DNA of 64,000 nt from Streptomyces lucensis JCM 4490 (GTDB taxonomy: Bacteria > Actinomycetota > Actinomycetes > Streptomycetales > Streptomycetaceae), in NCBI RefSeq assembly GCF_014650035.1, contig NZ_BMUE01000017.1, positions 62,001-126,000 of the forward strand, written 5' to 3'. The translations under genes and the position numbers were made by a program. Below, piece by piece: positions 16,234 through 26,337 of the stretch. The notes under the pieces were generated by a model, which ran no database searches, was not told the origin of the DNA, and saw nothing but the letters and a program-made list of their open reading frames with translations. Position 1 is the first letter of the stretch. The number at the start of each line of letters is the position of its first letter.

Positions 16234-16797
16234 ATGAACATCTGCGTCTTCCTCTCCGCCGCCGACCTCGACGAGCGCTACACGCGCCCCGCGCGCGAGT
16301 TCGCGGAACTGCTCGGCAAGGCCGGTCACACTCTGGTCTGGGGCGGCTCCAACGTCGGTCTGATGAAGGTGGTGGCCGACGGGGTGCACGAGGCGGGCGG
16401 CAGGCTGCTGGGCGTCTCCGTGGAGTTCCTCGCGAACAAGGCGCGGCCCGGCACGGACACGATGATCGTCGCCGCCGACCTGGCCGAACGCAAGAAGCTG
16501 CTGCTGGAGGAGGCCGACGCGGTGGTCATCATGGTCGGCGGCACGGGCACGCTGGACGAGGCCACCGAGATCCTGGAGCTGAAGAAGCACGGCCGGACCG
16601 ACAAGCCCGTCGTGCTGCTGAACACCGCGGGCTTCTACGACGGCCTGGAGGAGCAGTTCCGCCGCATGGAGGAGGAGGGCTTCCTGCCGCGCCCGCTGTC
16701 CGAGCTGGTGTTCTTCGCCAAGGAGCCCGCCGGGGCCCTGGCCCACCTGGAGGCCGCGACGTCGGCCCCCGCCGCCGCGGGTCCCGACGTCCGCTGA
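16234..16797 (+). CDS. LOG-family protein (TIGR00730, cytokinin-riboside-monophosphate phosphoribohydrolase type)
   Basis: A 187-residue Rossmann-like protein. The family motif appears as GGTGTLDEATEI, preceded by VVIMV rather than the usual P of PGGxGTxxE; GGSNVGLMKVVADGV at about 36-50 is the nucleotide-binding loop. LOG proteins hydrolyse AMP-type nucleotides to free base and ribose 5-phosphate. The Pro-to-Val change ahead of the motif may alter activity. ATG 16234 follows a G-run ribosome site. The SDR gene follows after seven bases, suggesting an operon. Confidence 0.85.
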   Translation: MNICVFLSAADLDERYTRPAREFAELLGKAGHTLVWGGSNVGLMKVVADGVHEAGGRLLGVSVEFLANKARPGTDTMIVAADLAERKKLLLEEADAVVIMVGGTGTLDEATEILELKKHGRTDKPVVLLNTAGFYDGLEEQFRRMEEEGFLPRPLSELVFFAKEPAGALAHLEAATSAPAAAGPDVR

Positions 16798-16804
16798 TGC
16801 GAGC

Positions 16805-17503
16805 ATGTCGGGCATGGCTACTCATGTGATCACCGGCGCCGGCTCCGGCATCGGCGCGGCCGTCGCCCGCCGCCTGCACGCGCGCGGGGACGACCTCGTG
16901 CTGCACGCGCGCGACGCGGGCCGGGCGAAGCAACTGGCGGCCGGGTTCCCCGGGGCGCGCACCCTGGTCGGCGACCTCGCGGACCCGGACAAGCTGTCCT
17001 GGGCGTTCTCCCACCAGACGCTCCCGGACCGCGTCGACTCGCTGCTGCACATCGCCGGGGTCATCGACCTCGGCCCGGTCGGCGAGCTGACCCCCAAGGC
17101 CTGGCGCCACCAGCTCAACGTCAACCTGATCGCCCCCGCCGAGCTGACCCGGCACTTCCTGCCCCAGCTCCGCGCGGCCCGCGGACACGTGATCTTCGTC
17201 AACTCCGGCTCCGGACTCAACGCGCACGCCGGCTGGTCCGCGTACGCCGCCTCCAAGCACGGCCTGAAGGCCCTCGCCGACTCGCTGCGCGAGGAGGAGC
17301 ACGCGGGCGGCGTCCGGGTCACCTCGGTCTACCCCGGTCGCACGGCCAGCCCCATGCAGGCCAAGGTCCACCAGCAGGAGGGCAAGGAGTACGACCCCGG
17401 GCGGTGGATCGACCCCGAGTCGGTGGCCACGGCCATCCTGATGGCCCTGGACCTCCCCGGGGACGCCGAGGTGAACGACCTGACGGTGCGGCCGGGGCGC
17501 TGA
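16805..17503 (+). CDS. Short-chain dehydrogenase/reductase
   Basis: A 232-residue classical SDR. The cofactor motif is TGAGSGIG near the N-terminus, HIAGV replaces the common NNAG, and the catalytic residues are S (FVNSGSG), Y and K (SAYAASKHG). It ends with VNDLTVRP, a common SDR C-terminus. An ATG three codons in (16814) is an alternative start. It probably forms an operon with the LOG gene. The substrate is unknown. Confidence 0.88.
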   Translation: MSGMATHVITGAGSGIGAAVARRLHARGDDLVLHARDAGRAKQLAAGFPGARTLVGDLADPDKLSWAFSHQTLPDRVDSLLHIAGVIDLGPVGELTPKAWRHQLNVNLIAPAELTRHFLPQLRAARGHVIFVNSGSGLNAHAGWSAYAASKHGLKALADSLREEEHAGGVRVTSVYPGRTASPMQAKVHQQEGKEYDPGRWIDPESVATAILMALDLPGDAEVNDLTVRPGR

Positions 17504-17533
17504 CCCGGACCGGAGGTTCCGTAGGCTTTCCCG

Positions 17534-18541
17534 GTGAGCCAAAACAGCGTGTTCAGGTTCGGTGGCGCCACCGGTGTCGGATCCCTGCCCGGTGGCGACG
17601 CCCGCGAGGCCGCCAAGGCCGCCACCGGTTCCTTCGAGGACTTCCCCTTCCTGCCGGAGCTGCCCGCACGCGGGCCCGGCGCCGACATGATCGGCCGCAC
17701 CGCCGGGATGCTGGTCGAGCTGTACGCGCGCGTGGAGCCCAGCGGCTGGCGGATCGGCGACCGGCCGGGCCGGGACACCAAGCGGGCCAGGTCCTGGCTC
17801 GGGGAGGACCTGGACGCCCTGGAGGAGTTCACCCAGGGCTACGAGGGCGACCTCAAGGTCCAGGCGGTCGGCCCCTGGACCCTGGCCGCCGCACTGGAGC
17901 TGAGGAACGGCGAGTCCGCGCTGTCCGACCCCGGCGCCTGCCGCGACCTCGCCGCCTCGCTGGCGGAGGGACTGCGGCTCCACCTCGCCGAGGTAGGGCG
18001 CCGCGTCCCCGGAGCCCGGCTCGTGCTCCAGCTCGACGAGCCCTCCCTCACCGCCGTCCTGCGCGGCCAGGTGCGGACCGCCAGCGGCTACCGCACCCAC
18101 CGGGCCGTGGACCGGCAGGTCGTGGAGGCCACGCTCCGGGACGTCGTCGGCGTGCAGGCCGGCGAGCCCGTCGTCGTGCACTCCTGCGCCCCCGACGTGC
18201 CGTTCGCCCTGCTGCGCCGGGCCGGGGCGGCCGCCGTCTCCTTCGACTTCGCACTGCTCACCGAACGTGACGACGACGCGATCGGGGAGGCGGTGGAGGG
18301 CGGCACGCGGCTGTTCGCCGGTGTCGTCCCCGGCACGGACGCCCCATTGTCAGACCCTGCCGGTAGCGTCATGGGTGTCAGGACGTTGTGGCGCAGGCTG
18401 GGCCTGCACCCGGGGCTGCTCGCCCAGGCGGTCACGGTCACCCCGGCGTGCGGTCTGGCGGGTGCTTCCCCCGCCTACGCGCGCCAGGCGCTCGCCCACT
18501 GCGTCCGGGCGGCGAGATCCCTCGCGGACAACCCAGAGTAA
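17534..18541 (+). CDS. Cobalamin-independent methionine synthase C-terminal-domain protein (MetE-like)
   Basis: A 335-residue protein corresponding to the single catalytic barrel of MetE. Zinc ligands are visible as H and C in VVVHSCAPD and as a late C in TPACGLAGASP. GVGSLPGGD near the N-terminus and LQLDEPSL are family markers. Because the N-terminal barrel that binds polyglutamyl folate in full MetE is absent, a corrinoid protein or another methyl donor is possible, as in archaeal core MetE proteins. GTG start. It lies 15 bases upstream of ligA on the same strand. Confidence 0.85.
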   Translation: MSQNSVFRFGGATGVGSLPGGDAREAAKAATGSFEDFPFLPELPARGPGADMIGRTAGMLVELYARVEPSGWRIGDRPGRDTKRARSWLGEDLDALEEFTQGYEGDLKVQAVGPWTLAAALELRNGESALSDPGACRDLAASLAEGLRLHLAEVGRRVPGARLVLQLDEPSLTAVLRGQVRTASGYRTHRAVDRQVVEATLRDVVGVQAGEPVVVHSCAPDVPFALLRRAGAAAVSFDFALLTERDDDAIGEAVEGGTRLFAGVVPGTDAPLSDPAGSVMGVRTLWRRLGLHPGLLAQAVTVTPACGLAGASPAYARQALAHCVRAARSLADNPE

Positions 18542-18556
18542 CGGGAGGACAACACG

Positions 18557-20752
18557 GTGGCCGGCGACAAGCAGGCGGAGACGACGGCGGTGCCCGCCGA
18601 GGCCCGCGAGAGGCACGCGCAGCTCGCGGAGCAGGTCGAGGAGCACCGCTTCCGGTACTACGTGAAGGACGCTCCCGTCATCAGCGACGCGGAGTTCGAC
18701 AAGCTCCTGAAGACTCTGGAGGCCCTGGAGGGCGAGTATCCGGAGCTGCGCACCCCGGACTCGCCGACCCAGAAGGTCGCGGGCTCGTACGAGACGGAGT
18801 TCACGGCGGTCGAGCACCGCCAGCGGATGCTCTCGCTCGACAACACCTTCAACGACGACGACCTCGCCGCCTGGGCCGACCGCATCGCGCGGGAACTGGG
18901 CGACCAGGAGTACCACTTCCTGTGCGAGCTGAAGGTCGACGGCCTGGCGGTCAACCTCACGTACGAGCACGGCCGCCTCACGCGCGCGGCCACCCGCGGC
19001 GACGGCCGCACGGGCGAGGACATCACCCCCAACGTCCGCACGATCGCCGACATCCCGGACCGCCTCCAGGGCGACGACGTCCCCGACCTGGTGGAGATCC
19101 GCGGCGAGGTCTACTTCCCGATGGGCAAGTTCCTCGAACTGAACGAGCGCCTCGTCGCGGCCGGTGACAAGCCCTTCGCCAACCCCCGCAACGCCGCCGC
19201 CGGTTCGCTGCGCCAGAAGGACCCGCGCGTCACCGCGACCCGTCCGCTGCACATGGTCGTCCACGGGATCGGCGCCCTGGAGGGCTTCTCGGGCATGACC
19301 CGCCTCTCCCAGGCGTACGACCTGCTGAAGACCTGGGGACTGCCCACCTCCTCGCACAACCGCGTGGTCGACGACCTGGACGGCGTGCGGGAGTTCATCG
19401 CGTACTACGGCGAGCACCGCCACTCCGTCGAGCACGAGATCGACGGCGCCGTGGTCAAGCTGGACGAGATCCGCCTCCAGGGCCGCCTCGGCTCCACCGC
19501 GCGGGCGCCGCGCTGGGCGATCGCCTACAAGTACGCGCCGGAAGAGGTCAACACCAGGCTCATCGACATCAAGGTGGGCGTCGGCCGCACCGGCCGGGTC
19601 ACGCCGTACGCGCAGGTCGAGCCGGTCAGGGTCGCGGGCAGCGAGGTCGAGTTCGCCACCCTGCACAACCAGGAGGTCGTCAAGGCCAAGGGTGTGCTGA
19701 TCGGCGACACCGTCGTCCTGCGCAAGGCCGGTGACGTCATCCCGGAGATCCTCGGTCCGGTGGCCGACCTGCGGGACGGCAGCGAGCGGGAGTTCGTGAT
19801 GCCGGGCGAGTGCCCCGAGTGCGGCACCCCGCTGCGGCCCATGAAGGAGGGTGACATCGACCTCCGCTGCCCCAACGGCCGGACATGTCCGGCCCAGTTG
19901 CGGGGGCGGCTGTCCTATCTCGCGGGCCGCGAGTGCCTGGACATCGAGCACTTCGGCGACGTGGCCGCCGCCGCGCTCACCCAGCCGCTGGAGCCGGCCG
20001 ACCCGCCGCTGGCCGACGAGGGCGACCTGTTCGACCTGACGGTGGAGAAGCTGCTGCCCATCAAGGCCTACGTCCTGGACCCGGACAGCGGGCTGCCCAA
20101 GCGGGACCCGAAGACGGGCGAGGAGAAGGTCGTCACGGTCTTCGCCAACCAGAAGGGCGAGCCGAAGAAGAACACCCTCGCGCTGCTGGAGAACATCGAG
20201 AAGGCCAAGCAGCGCCCGCTGGCCCGCTTCCTGAACGGACTGTCCATCCGGCACGTGGGACCCGTGGCCGCGCAGGCGCTCGCGCGCGAGTTCCGTTCGA
20301 TCGACCGTATCGAACAGGCCACGGAGAAGGAGCTGGCGAACACCGCCGGCGTCGGTCCCATCATCGCCGCGGCGCTCAAGGAGTGGCTCGCCGAGGACTG
20401 GCACCGCGAGATCGTCCGCAAGTGGAAGGCCGCCGGCGTCCCGCTGGAGGACCGGTCGACCGGTGAGGACGAGGGCCCGCGCCCGCTGGAGGGGCTCACG
20501 GTCGTCGTGACCGGCACCCTGGAGAACCACACGCGGGACGGCGCCAAGGAGGCCCTGCAGAGCAGGGGTGCGAAGGTGACCGGTTCGGTGTCGAAGAAGA
20601 CGTCGTTCGTCGTTGTGGGTGACAACCCCGGATCGAAGTACGACAAGGCCATGCAGCTCAAGGTTCCGGTTCTGAACGAGGACGCTTTCGGCGTGCTGTT
20701 GGAGCAGGGCCCCGAAGCGGCGGCCGAAGTCGCGCTTCCGACCGGGGAGTAG
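18557..20752 (+). CDS. ligA: NAD-dependent DNA ligase LigA
   Basis: A 731-residue replicative ligase. The adenylated lysine is K126 in ELKVDG; RGEVYF and EIDGAVVKLD are further nucleotidyltransferase motifs. The OB fold is followed by a Cys4 zinc finger (CPECGTPL and CPNGRTCP), helix-hairpin-helix repeats (LSIRHVGPVAAQAL, NTAGVGPIIAAAL), and a C-terminal BRCT domain starting near LEGLTVVVTGTL. An insertion between the zinc finger and the HhH region (KAYVLDPDSGLPKRDP) is typical of actinomycetes. GTG start with GGGAGGACAACAC. Full length and intact. Confidence 0.97.
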   Translation: MAGDKQAETTAVPAEARERHAQLAEQVEEHRFRYYVKDAPVISDAEFDKLLKTLEALEGEYPELRTPDSPTQKVAGSYETEFTAVEHRQRMLSLDNTFNDDDLAAWADRIARELGDQEYHFLCELKVDGLAVNLTYEHGRLTRAATRGDGRTGEDITPNVRTIADIPDRLQGDDVPDLVEIRGEVYFPMGKFLELNERLVAAGDKPFANPRNAAAGSLRQKDPRVTATRPLHMVVHGIGALEGFSGMTRLSQAYDLLKTWGLPTSSHNRVVDDLDGVREFIAYYGEHRHSVEHEIDGAVVKLDEIRLQGRLGSTARAPRWAIAYKYAPEEVNTRLIDIKVGVGRTGRVTPYAQVEPVRVAGSEVEFATLHNQEVVKAKGVLIGDTVVLRKAGDVIPEILGPVADLRDGSEREFVMPGECPECGTPLRPMKEGDIDLRCPNGRTCPAQLRGRLSYLAGRECLDIEHFGDVAAAALTQPLEPADPPLADEGDLFDLTVEKLLPIKAYVLDPDSGLPKRDPKTGEEKVVTVFANQKGEPKKNTLALLENIEKAKQRPLARFLNGLSIRHVGPVAAQALAREFRSIDRIEQATEKELANTAGVGPIIAAALKEWLAEDWHREIVRKWKAAGVPLEDRSTGEDEGPRPLEGLTVVVTGTLENHTRDGAKEALQSRGAKVTGSVSKKTSFVVVGDNPGSKYDKAMQLKVPVLNEDAFGVLLEQGPEAAAEVALPTGE

Positions 20753-20760
20753 CGGTTGAA

Positions 20761-20800
20761 GGCCACCCGATCGGCGCATATCAGATGCATACGGGTGGCC
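20761..20800 (+). terminator. Terminator-like hairpin after ligA
   Basis: GGCCACCCG (20761-20769) pairs with CGGGTGGCC (20792-20800), nine perfect base pairs eight bases after the ligA stop; the loop carries a small GCAT/ATGC dyad. There is no T-run. Confidence 0.55.
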
Positions 20801-21011
20801 CGGGCGCATTCGGGCGACCGTCGGCGACCGCTGCCCGTGGAAGCCTTCCGCGGCCTACTGTTGAGATGTGCGCCCGCCGTGCCCAGCTGCGGCCGGGGCA
20901 TTTCCGTGCCCGGCAGGGGCGCGGGGAAGGTTTCTTCGGCGCGGAGCCGCTGATGGCTGTCGGGCATCGGACCGCGTGGCGTGGGCACCGCCGGCTGTGA
21001 GAGGGACGGGA

Positions 21012-23246
21012 ATGGAACCGACCGAGAGCGTCGCCCCGGGCTCACGGCTGCGCCGCCGCGTGGTCGCGTGGCGGGGGATCCGGCAGACGTGGCGGGGTGA
21101 CGGGCGGTGGGGCGGACAGCCGCGCCCGGCCGGACCGGGCACCGCCACCGCACCGCACGCCCCCGTACCCGTGGCCGTCCGGCCCGCCCCCGGCCCGGGC
21201 GGCGCCGACCCCGAACGGCACGCGACCTGGCCGACGCTGCCCGCGGCCGTCGTGGCCGCCGCCGCGGTCGTCCTCGGCGCCGGCTTCTGCCGCGCCTTCG
21301 CCGGCCGCCACGCCCTCTTCCCCTGCGGCACGGTCGGCTGGTCGCTGGCCCTGCTCACCGGCATCATCGTCGGCCACCTCGTCATGCTGGGCCGCGCCCG
21401 CTGGTGGGGCGGCACGGGCTCCGGCGCCGCCCTCACCCTCGCCGTGCTGCTGCTGTACGGCTGGGTGCCCGCGGGGATGGTCAGCCTCACCGTCGTCGTC
21501 CTCGTCGGCATCGCCAGGCGCAACAACTGGCGCCAGGGCGTGCTGCACGGCGCCGTGGACATCCTCGGCATCGGCGCGGGCGCGCTGCTGCTGGGCGCGT
21601 TCGGCCGCGTCCCGAGCGTCGAGGAGCCCTGGCGGCACCACAGCTGGAACCTCACCACCGCGCCCGAGTTCGGCCTCGTCGCCGTCGCCTATCTCGTCGT
21701 CAGCCGCGGTCTGCTGTGGTACCTGCACGCCCCGCGCGGCAGCAAGGTGCCCACCGTCGCCCGCACCGCCGTGGTCAGACAGGGCCTGCTCGCCGTCGCG
21801 CTGCTCGGCATCGCGCCCCTGCTGTGTGTCGTGGCCGACGCCGAACCGATCCTGCTCCCGCTGTTCGCCATCCCGCTGATCGCGCTCGACTCGAGCCTGT
21901 GGATGGCCCGCGCCCGCGCCGAGGAGCAGCTCCGCGACCCGCTGACCGGGCTGCCCAACCGGCAGTGGCTGCTGGAGCGGATCTGGTCCGCCCTCGACGA
22001 CGCCGAACGCATCGGCGCCCGCTCCGCCCTCATGCTGATCGATCTCGACCGGTTCCGGTCGGTGAACGACACCCTCGGTCACCTCGCCGGTGACCGGCTG
22101 CTGCTGCAGATCGCCGACCGGCTGCGGCTCGCCCTGCCGCGCGGGGCGGAGGCGGCCCGGCTGGGCGGGGACGAGTTCGCGGTGTTACTGCCCGTCGCCG
22201 AGTCCACCACCTCGGCGACCCGGATCGCCCGTGGCCTTGTCACGGACCTCAGCTCCCCGCTGGACCTCGACGGGCTCACGCTGGTCCTGGAGGCCAGCGC
22301 CGGCGTCGCCGTCTTCCCCGACCACGCGAGGGACGCGGAGGGGTTGCTGCGGCGGGCGGACGTGGCGATGTACCAGGCGAAGCGGGACCGCACCGGCGTA
22401 GAGGTCTACGAGTCCAAGCGGGACTCCAACACACCGGACCGCCTCGGACTGCTGGGCGATCTGCGCCGGGCGCTGGACGCGCACGAGGTGCAGCTGCACT
22501 ATCAGCCCAAGGTCCGCTTCGACGGCCAGGTCGCCGGGCTGGAGGCGCTGGTGCGCTGGGTGCATCCCGAGCGCGGCAAGGTGCCGCCGGACGAGTTCAT
22601 CGCGATCGCCGAGTCCTCCGGGCTGATGCCCCACCTCACGGAGTACGTCCTGGAGACCGCGCTCGCCCAGGTCGCCAGGTGGCGGGCACAGGGACTGAGG
22701 GTCCCGGTCGCCGTCAACGTCTCCCCGCGCGACGTCCACACCCCCGGATTCGCGGGCTCGGTCGCCGCACGGCTGGCGCGGCACGGGGTCCCCGCCGGGG
22801 CGCTCCAGCTGGAGATCACGGAACACGTGCTGCTGGAGGACCCGCAGCGGGCCGCGGACACCCTGGCCGGGCTCACCGGGCACGGCGTGAAGATGTCCCT
22901 GGACGACTTCGGCACGGGGTACTCGTCCCTGGTCCACCTGCGGCGGCTGCCGGTCAGCGAGCTGAAGATCGACCGGTCCTTCGTGGCCCGGCTGGCCGTC
23001 GACACCGAGGACGCGGAGATCGTGCGCTGCACCGTGGACCTGGCGCACTCGCTGGGCCTGCTCGTCGTCGCCGAGGGCGTGGAGGACGACGAGACGTGGG
23101 AGCGGCTGCGGGACCTCGGCTGCGACGCCGTGCAGGGGTGGCTCGTCGCCGCGGCGATGCCGCCCGAGGAGACGACGGCGTGGCTGCGGGCTCGCGGTTC
23201 GCGCGGCTGGCAGCGGCCGCGGGCGGCGCTCCCGGCCGCCGAGTAG
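21012..23246 (+). CDS. rmdB: Membrane GGDEF-EAL protein, RmdB-type cyclic-di-GMP phosphodiesterase
   Basis: A 744-residue protein with a hydrophilic, proline-rich N-terminus (1-75), about seven transmembrane segments (75-300), a GGDEF domain (motif 385-389) and a C-terminal EAL domain (EAL at 511-513). The EAL residues look intact: LEALVRW, NVSPRD, LEITEHV, DDFGTGYSS and EGVE. The GGDEF domain has no RxxD inhibition site upstream of its motif. Position and architecture match S. coelicolor RmdB (SCO5495), described as a c-di-GMP phosphodiesterase affecting development; the symbol rests on that synteny. Codon 392, just after GGDEF, is TTA (22185-22187), so full translation should need the bldA tRNA. 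Confidence 0.88.
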   Translation: MEPTESVAPGSRLRRRVVAWRGIRQTWRGDGRWGGQPRPAGPGTATAPHAPVPVAVRPAPGPGGADPERHATWPTLPAAVVAAAAVVLGAGFCRAFAGRHALFPCGTVGWSLALLTGIIVGHLVMLGRARWWGGTGSGAALTLAVLLLYGWVPAGMVSLTVVVLVGIARRNNWRQGVLHGAVDILGIGAGALLLGAFGRVPSVEEPWRHHSWNLTTAPEFGLVAVAYLVVSRGLLWYLHAPRGSKVPTVARTAVVRQGLLAVALLGIAPLLCVVADAEPILLPLFAIPLIALDSSLWMARARAEEQLRDPLTGLPNRQWLLERIWSALDDAERIGARSALMLIDLDRFRSVNDTLGHLAGDRLLLQIADRLRLALPRGAEAARLGGDEFAVLLPVAESTTSATRIARGLVTDLSSPLDLDGLTLVLEASAGVAVFPDHARDAEGLLRRADVAMYQAKRDRTGVEVYESKRDSNTPDRLGLLGDLRRALDAHEVQLHYQPKVRFDGQVAGLEALVRWVHPERGKVPPDEFIAIAESSGLMPHLTEYVLETALAQVARWRAQGLRVPVAVNVSPRDVHTPGFAGSVAARLARHGVPAGALQLEITEHVLLEDPQRAADTLAGLTGHGVKMSLDDFGTGYSSLVHLRRLPVSELKIDRSFVARLAVDTEDAEIVRCTVDLAHSLGLLVVAEGVEDDETWERLRDLGCDAVQGWLVAAAMPPEETTAWLRARGSRGWQRPRAALPAAE

Positions 23247-23302
23247 CGTCCCCGCCGCGGGCGGCCCTCCCGGCCGCCGAGCACCGTCGGGGTCGCGGGC
23301 GG
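23219..23302 (+). repeat. 38-bp tandem repeat across the rmdB stop codon
   Basis: Two 38-base units (23219-23256 and 23257-23294) begin GCGGGCGG and share CTCCCGGCCGCCGAG; a third partial unit, GCGGGCGG, starts at 23295. The first unit encodes the last residues and stop of the GGDEF-EAL gene; the others are noncoding. Confidence 0.7.
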
Positions 23303-23501
23303 TCAGCGCGCCCGGAAGTGCCCGACCGGCAACTCCGGCCTGCGCTCGTGGGCCGCTGGGCGACACGGTGATGGTCCTGCGGCACGGTGGTACGAAGGCG
23401 GGCGCGTTCGGGGGCCACCTCGCCACGGCGGTCGTCGTGCTGATCAGTGCCGCGCTGCTCTTCCTCGTCCGGCCACACCGCAGTCACCAGGGGGTTTCCC
23501 G

Positions 23502-23996
23502 ATGTCGCTGTTCGTTCCGCAGTTCGACGAGACCGTGATCGTCCGCGAGGCCGAGGCCGAGATCGTCGGCCGCGCGCCCACCACCATCCGCCTGCTGGCC
23601 GACAGCAGCGCCACCGGCGGCGCCCTGTCCACCCAGCGCGTCACCCTCAGCGCGGGCGCCGACGGCGCCAAGCCGCACTGGCACGACAACTCCGCCGAGA
23701 TGTTCTTCCTGCTGGACGGCGCCGCCGACATCCTCTCCGGCGACGACGTGGTCACCGCCGGCCCCGGTGACCTGGTCGTCGTCCCGCCCGGCAGGCCGCA
23801 CGCCTTCGCCGCCGTACCCGGAGCCGGCGCCGACCTGCTCATCGTCCTCACCCCCGGCACCGAGCGCTTCGAGTACTTCCGCCACCTCCGGCGCATCGCC
23901 CTCGGCGAGGCCACCCCCGAGAGCCTGCTGGAGGTGCAGGACCTGTACGACAACCACTTCCTGAAGAGCGCGGCCTGGGACGCCCGGCGCCACTGA
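23502..23996 (+). CDS. Cupin-domain protein
   Basis: A 164-residue single-cupin protein. Metal ligands are visible as PHWHDNSAEMFF (His-X-His and Glu) and GRPHAFAAV (final His), with GDLVVVPPGRPH as cupin motif 2. The C-terminal extension ESLLEVQDLYDNHFLKS is helical. A dioxygenase, isomerase or sensor role is possible; none can be chosen from sequence. The ATG is preceded by a weak GGGGGTTTCCCG site. It is monocistronic, about 290 bases before gatC. Confidence 0.83.
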   Translation: MSLFVPQFDETVIVREAEAEIVGRAPTTIRLLADSSATGGALSTQRVTLSAGADGAKPHWHDNSAEMFFLLDGAADILSGDDVVTAGPGDLVVVPPGRPHAFAAVPGAGADLLIVLTPGTERFEYFRHLRRIALGEATPESLLEVQDLYDNHFLKSAAWDARRH

Positions 23997-23999
23997 GCG

Positions 24000-24286
24000 G
24001 GGAGCGGGGCCACCACCGGGCCGGGCCACGGGCAAACCGTTTCACAGGCACAGCCCGTCGCCCCATAGGATTGGGGACTGGCGTCACATTCCCGCCTGCC
24101 GTGCGACGCCTGGCACGCACGCTCGCCGCGTTGCCGAATCGCCCACGTGGCTCCGCCACGAGGGCGCTCCGGCGCCTTGCGATCGCACGCACCAGACGCC
24201 GCACGGCCGCCCTTCGGGCGGACGACGGGAATGCGATGCCAGCCCCCGGCCCCAAACCACACACACTCACCCCAGAGGATCGCTGC
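24000..24286. other. Leader region of the gat operon
   Basis: A gap of 287 bases. It holds a -10-like TAGGAT (24066-24071) and then several short hairpins: GTGGCTCCGCCAC, GGCGCTCCGGCGCC, and CCGCCC-TTC-GGGCGG at about 24206-24220. The structured leader ends in the AGAGGAT ribosome site of gatC. I do not recognise a T-box: no specifier stem or TGGNACC bulge sequence is visible. Confidence 0.4.
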
Positions 24287-24583
24287 ATGCCTGGCATCAC
24301 GCGCGAGGAGGTCGCCCACCTCGCCCGGCTGGCGCGTCTGGAGCTGAAGCCCGAAGAACTCGACCACTTCGCGGGACAGCTCGACGACATCATCGGCGCG
24401 GTCGCCCGCGTCAGCGAGGTCGCCGACCAAGACGTACCGCCGACCTCGCACCCGCTGCCGCTGACGAACGTCATGCGGCCGGACGAGGTCCGTCCTTCGC
24501 TCACCCCCGTGCAGGCGCTCTCCGGCGCCCCGGCCCAGGAGCAGCAGCGTTTCAAGGTGCCGCAGATCCTGGGGGAGGACTGA
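24287..24583 (+). CDS. gatC: Asp-tRNA(Asn)/Glu-tRNA(Gln) amidotransferase subunit C
   Basis: A 98-residue clamp subunit of the GatCAB amidotransferase, which converts misacylated Glu-tRNA(Gln) and Asp-tRNA(Asn). The start MPGITREEVAHLARLARLEL and the C-terminal FKVPQIL are diagnostic. ATG 24287 follows AGAGGATCG; in-frame upstream readings are not supported. gatA begins two bases after the stop, so the order gatC-gatA-small gene-gatB is a tight operon. Confidence 0.96.
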   Translation: MPGITREEVAHLARLARLELKPEELDHFAGQLDDIIGAVARVSEVADQDVPPTSHPLPLTNVMRPDEVRPSLTPVQALSGAPAQEQQRFKVPQILGED

Positions 24584-24585
24584 CC

Positions 24586-26081
<1,496 letters not shown>

Positions 26082-26085
<4 letters not shown>

Positions 26086-26321
26086 GCGCACTGAACAAGG
26101 CCAAGGGCTTCAAGAAGTCGAAGTCCGGCACGTACCTGTCGATGGCCGGGACCGCGTTCGGCGCGTTCGGCGTGGCCAAGCAGATCAAGAAGGCGCGCGC
26201 CGAGCAGGACACGCTCCGGCTGATCGACGCCACCGTGTCCGCCGTCGCCATCGTCACCGGCCTCGCCATCCTCTACCGCGAGCTGAAGCGGCTGGGCGAC
26301 GACGACGTCCTGCTGGGCTGA
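26082..26321 (+). CDS. 79-residue conserved protein inserted between gatA and gatB
   Basis: A small basic protein. The start GTG at 26082 overlaps the gatA stop (GTGA). It opens with SALNKAKGFKKSKSGTYLSMAG, then KQIKKARAEQDTLRLIDATVSAVAIVTGLAILYRELKRLG, which has a single hydrophobic helix (about 52-66) flanked by charged residues. No domain is recognised. Translation is coupled to gatA, and gatB starts 16 bases after, so it should be made in step with the amidotransferase. A membrane-tethering or ribosome-linked role is speculation. Confidence 0.82.
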
Positions 26322-26337
26322 GAGGGAAGTACTCACC

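Noticed and set aside
23371..23538. A 55-codon frame with one hydrophobic stretch before the cupin gene
   Set aside because: It overlaps the cupin start by 37 bases, lacks a ribosome site, and its C-terminus is only a shifted reading of the cupin gene.
24000..24286. T-box leader for the gat operon
   Set aside because: Several hairpins are present, but the conserved T-box bulge and a specifier loop are not visible.
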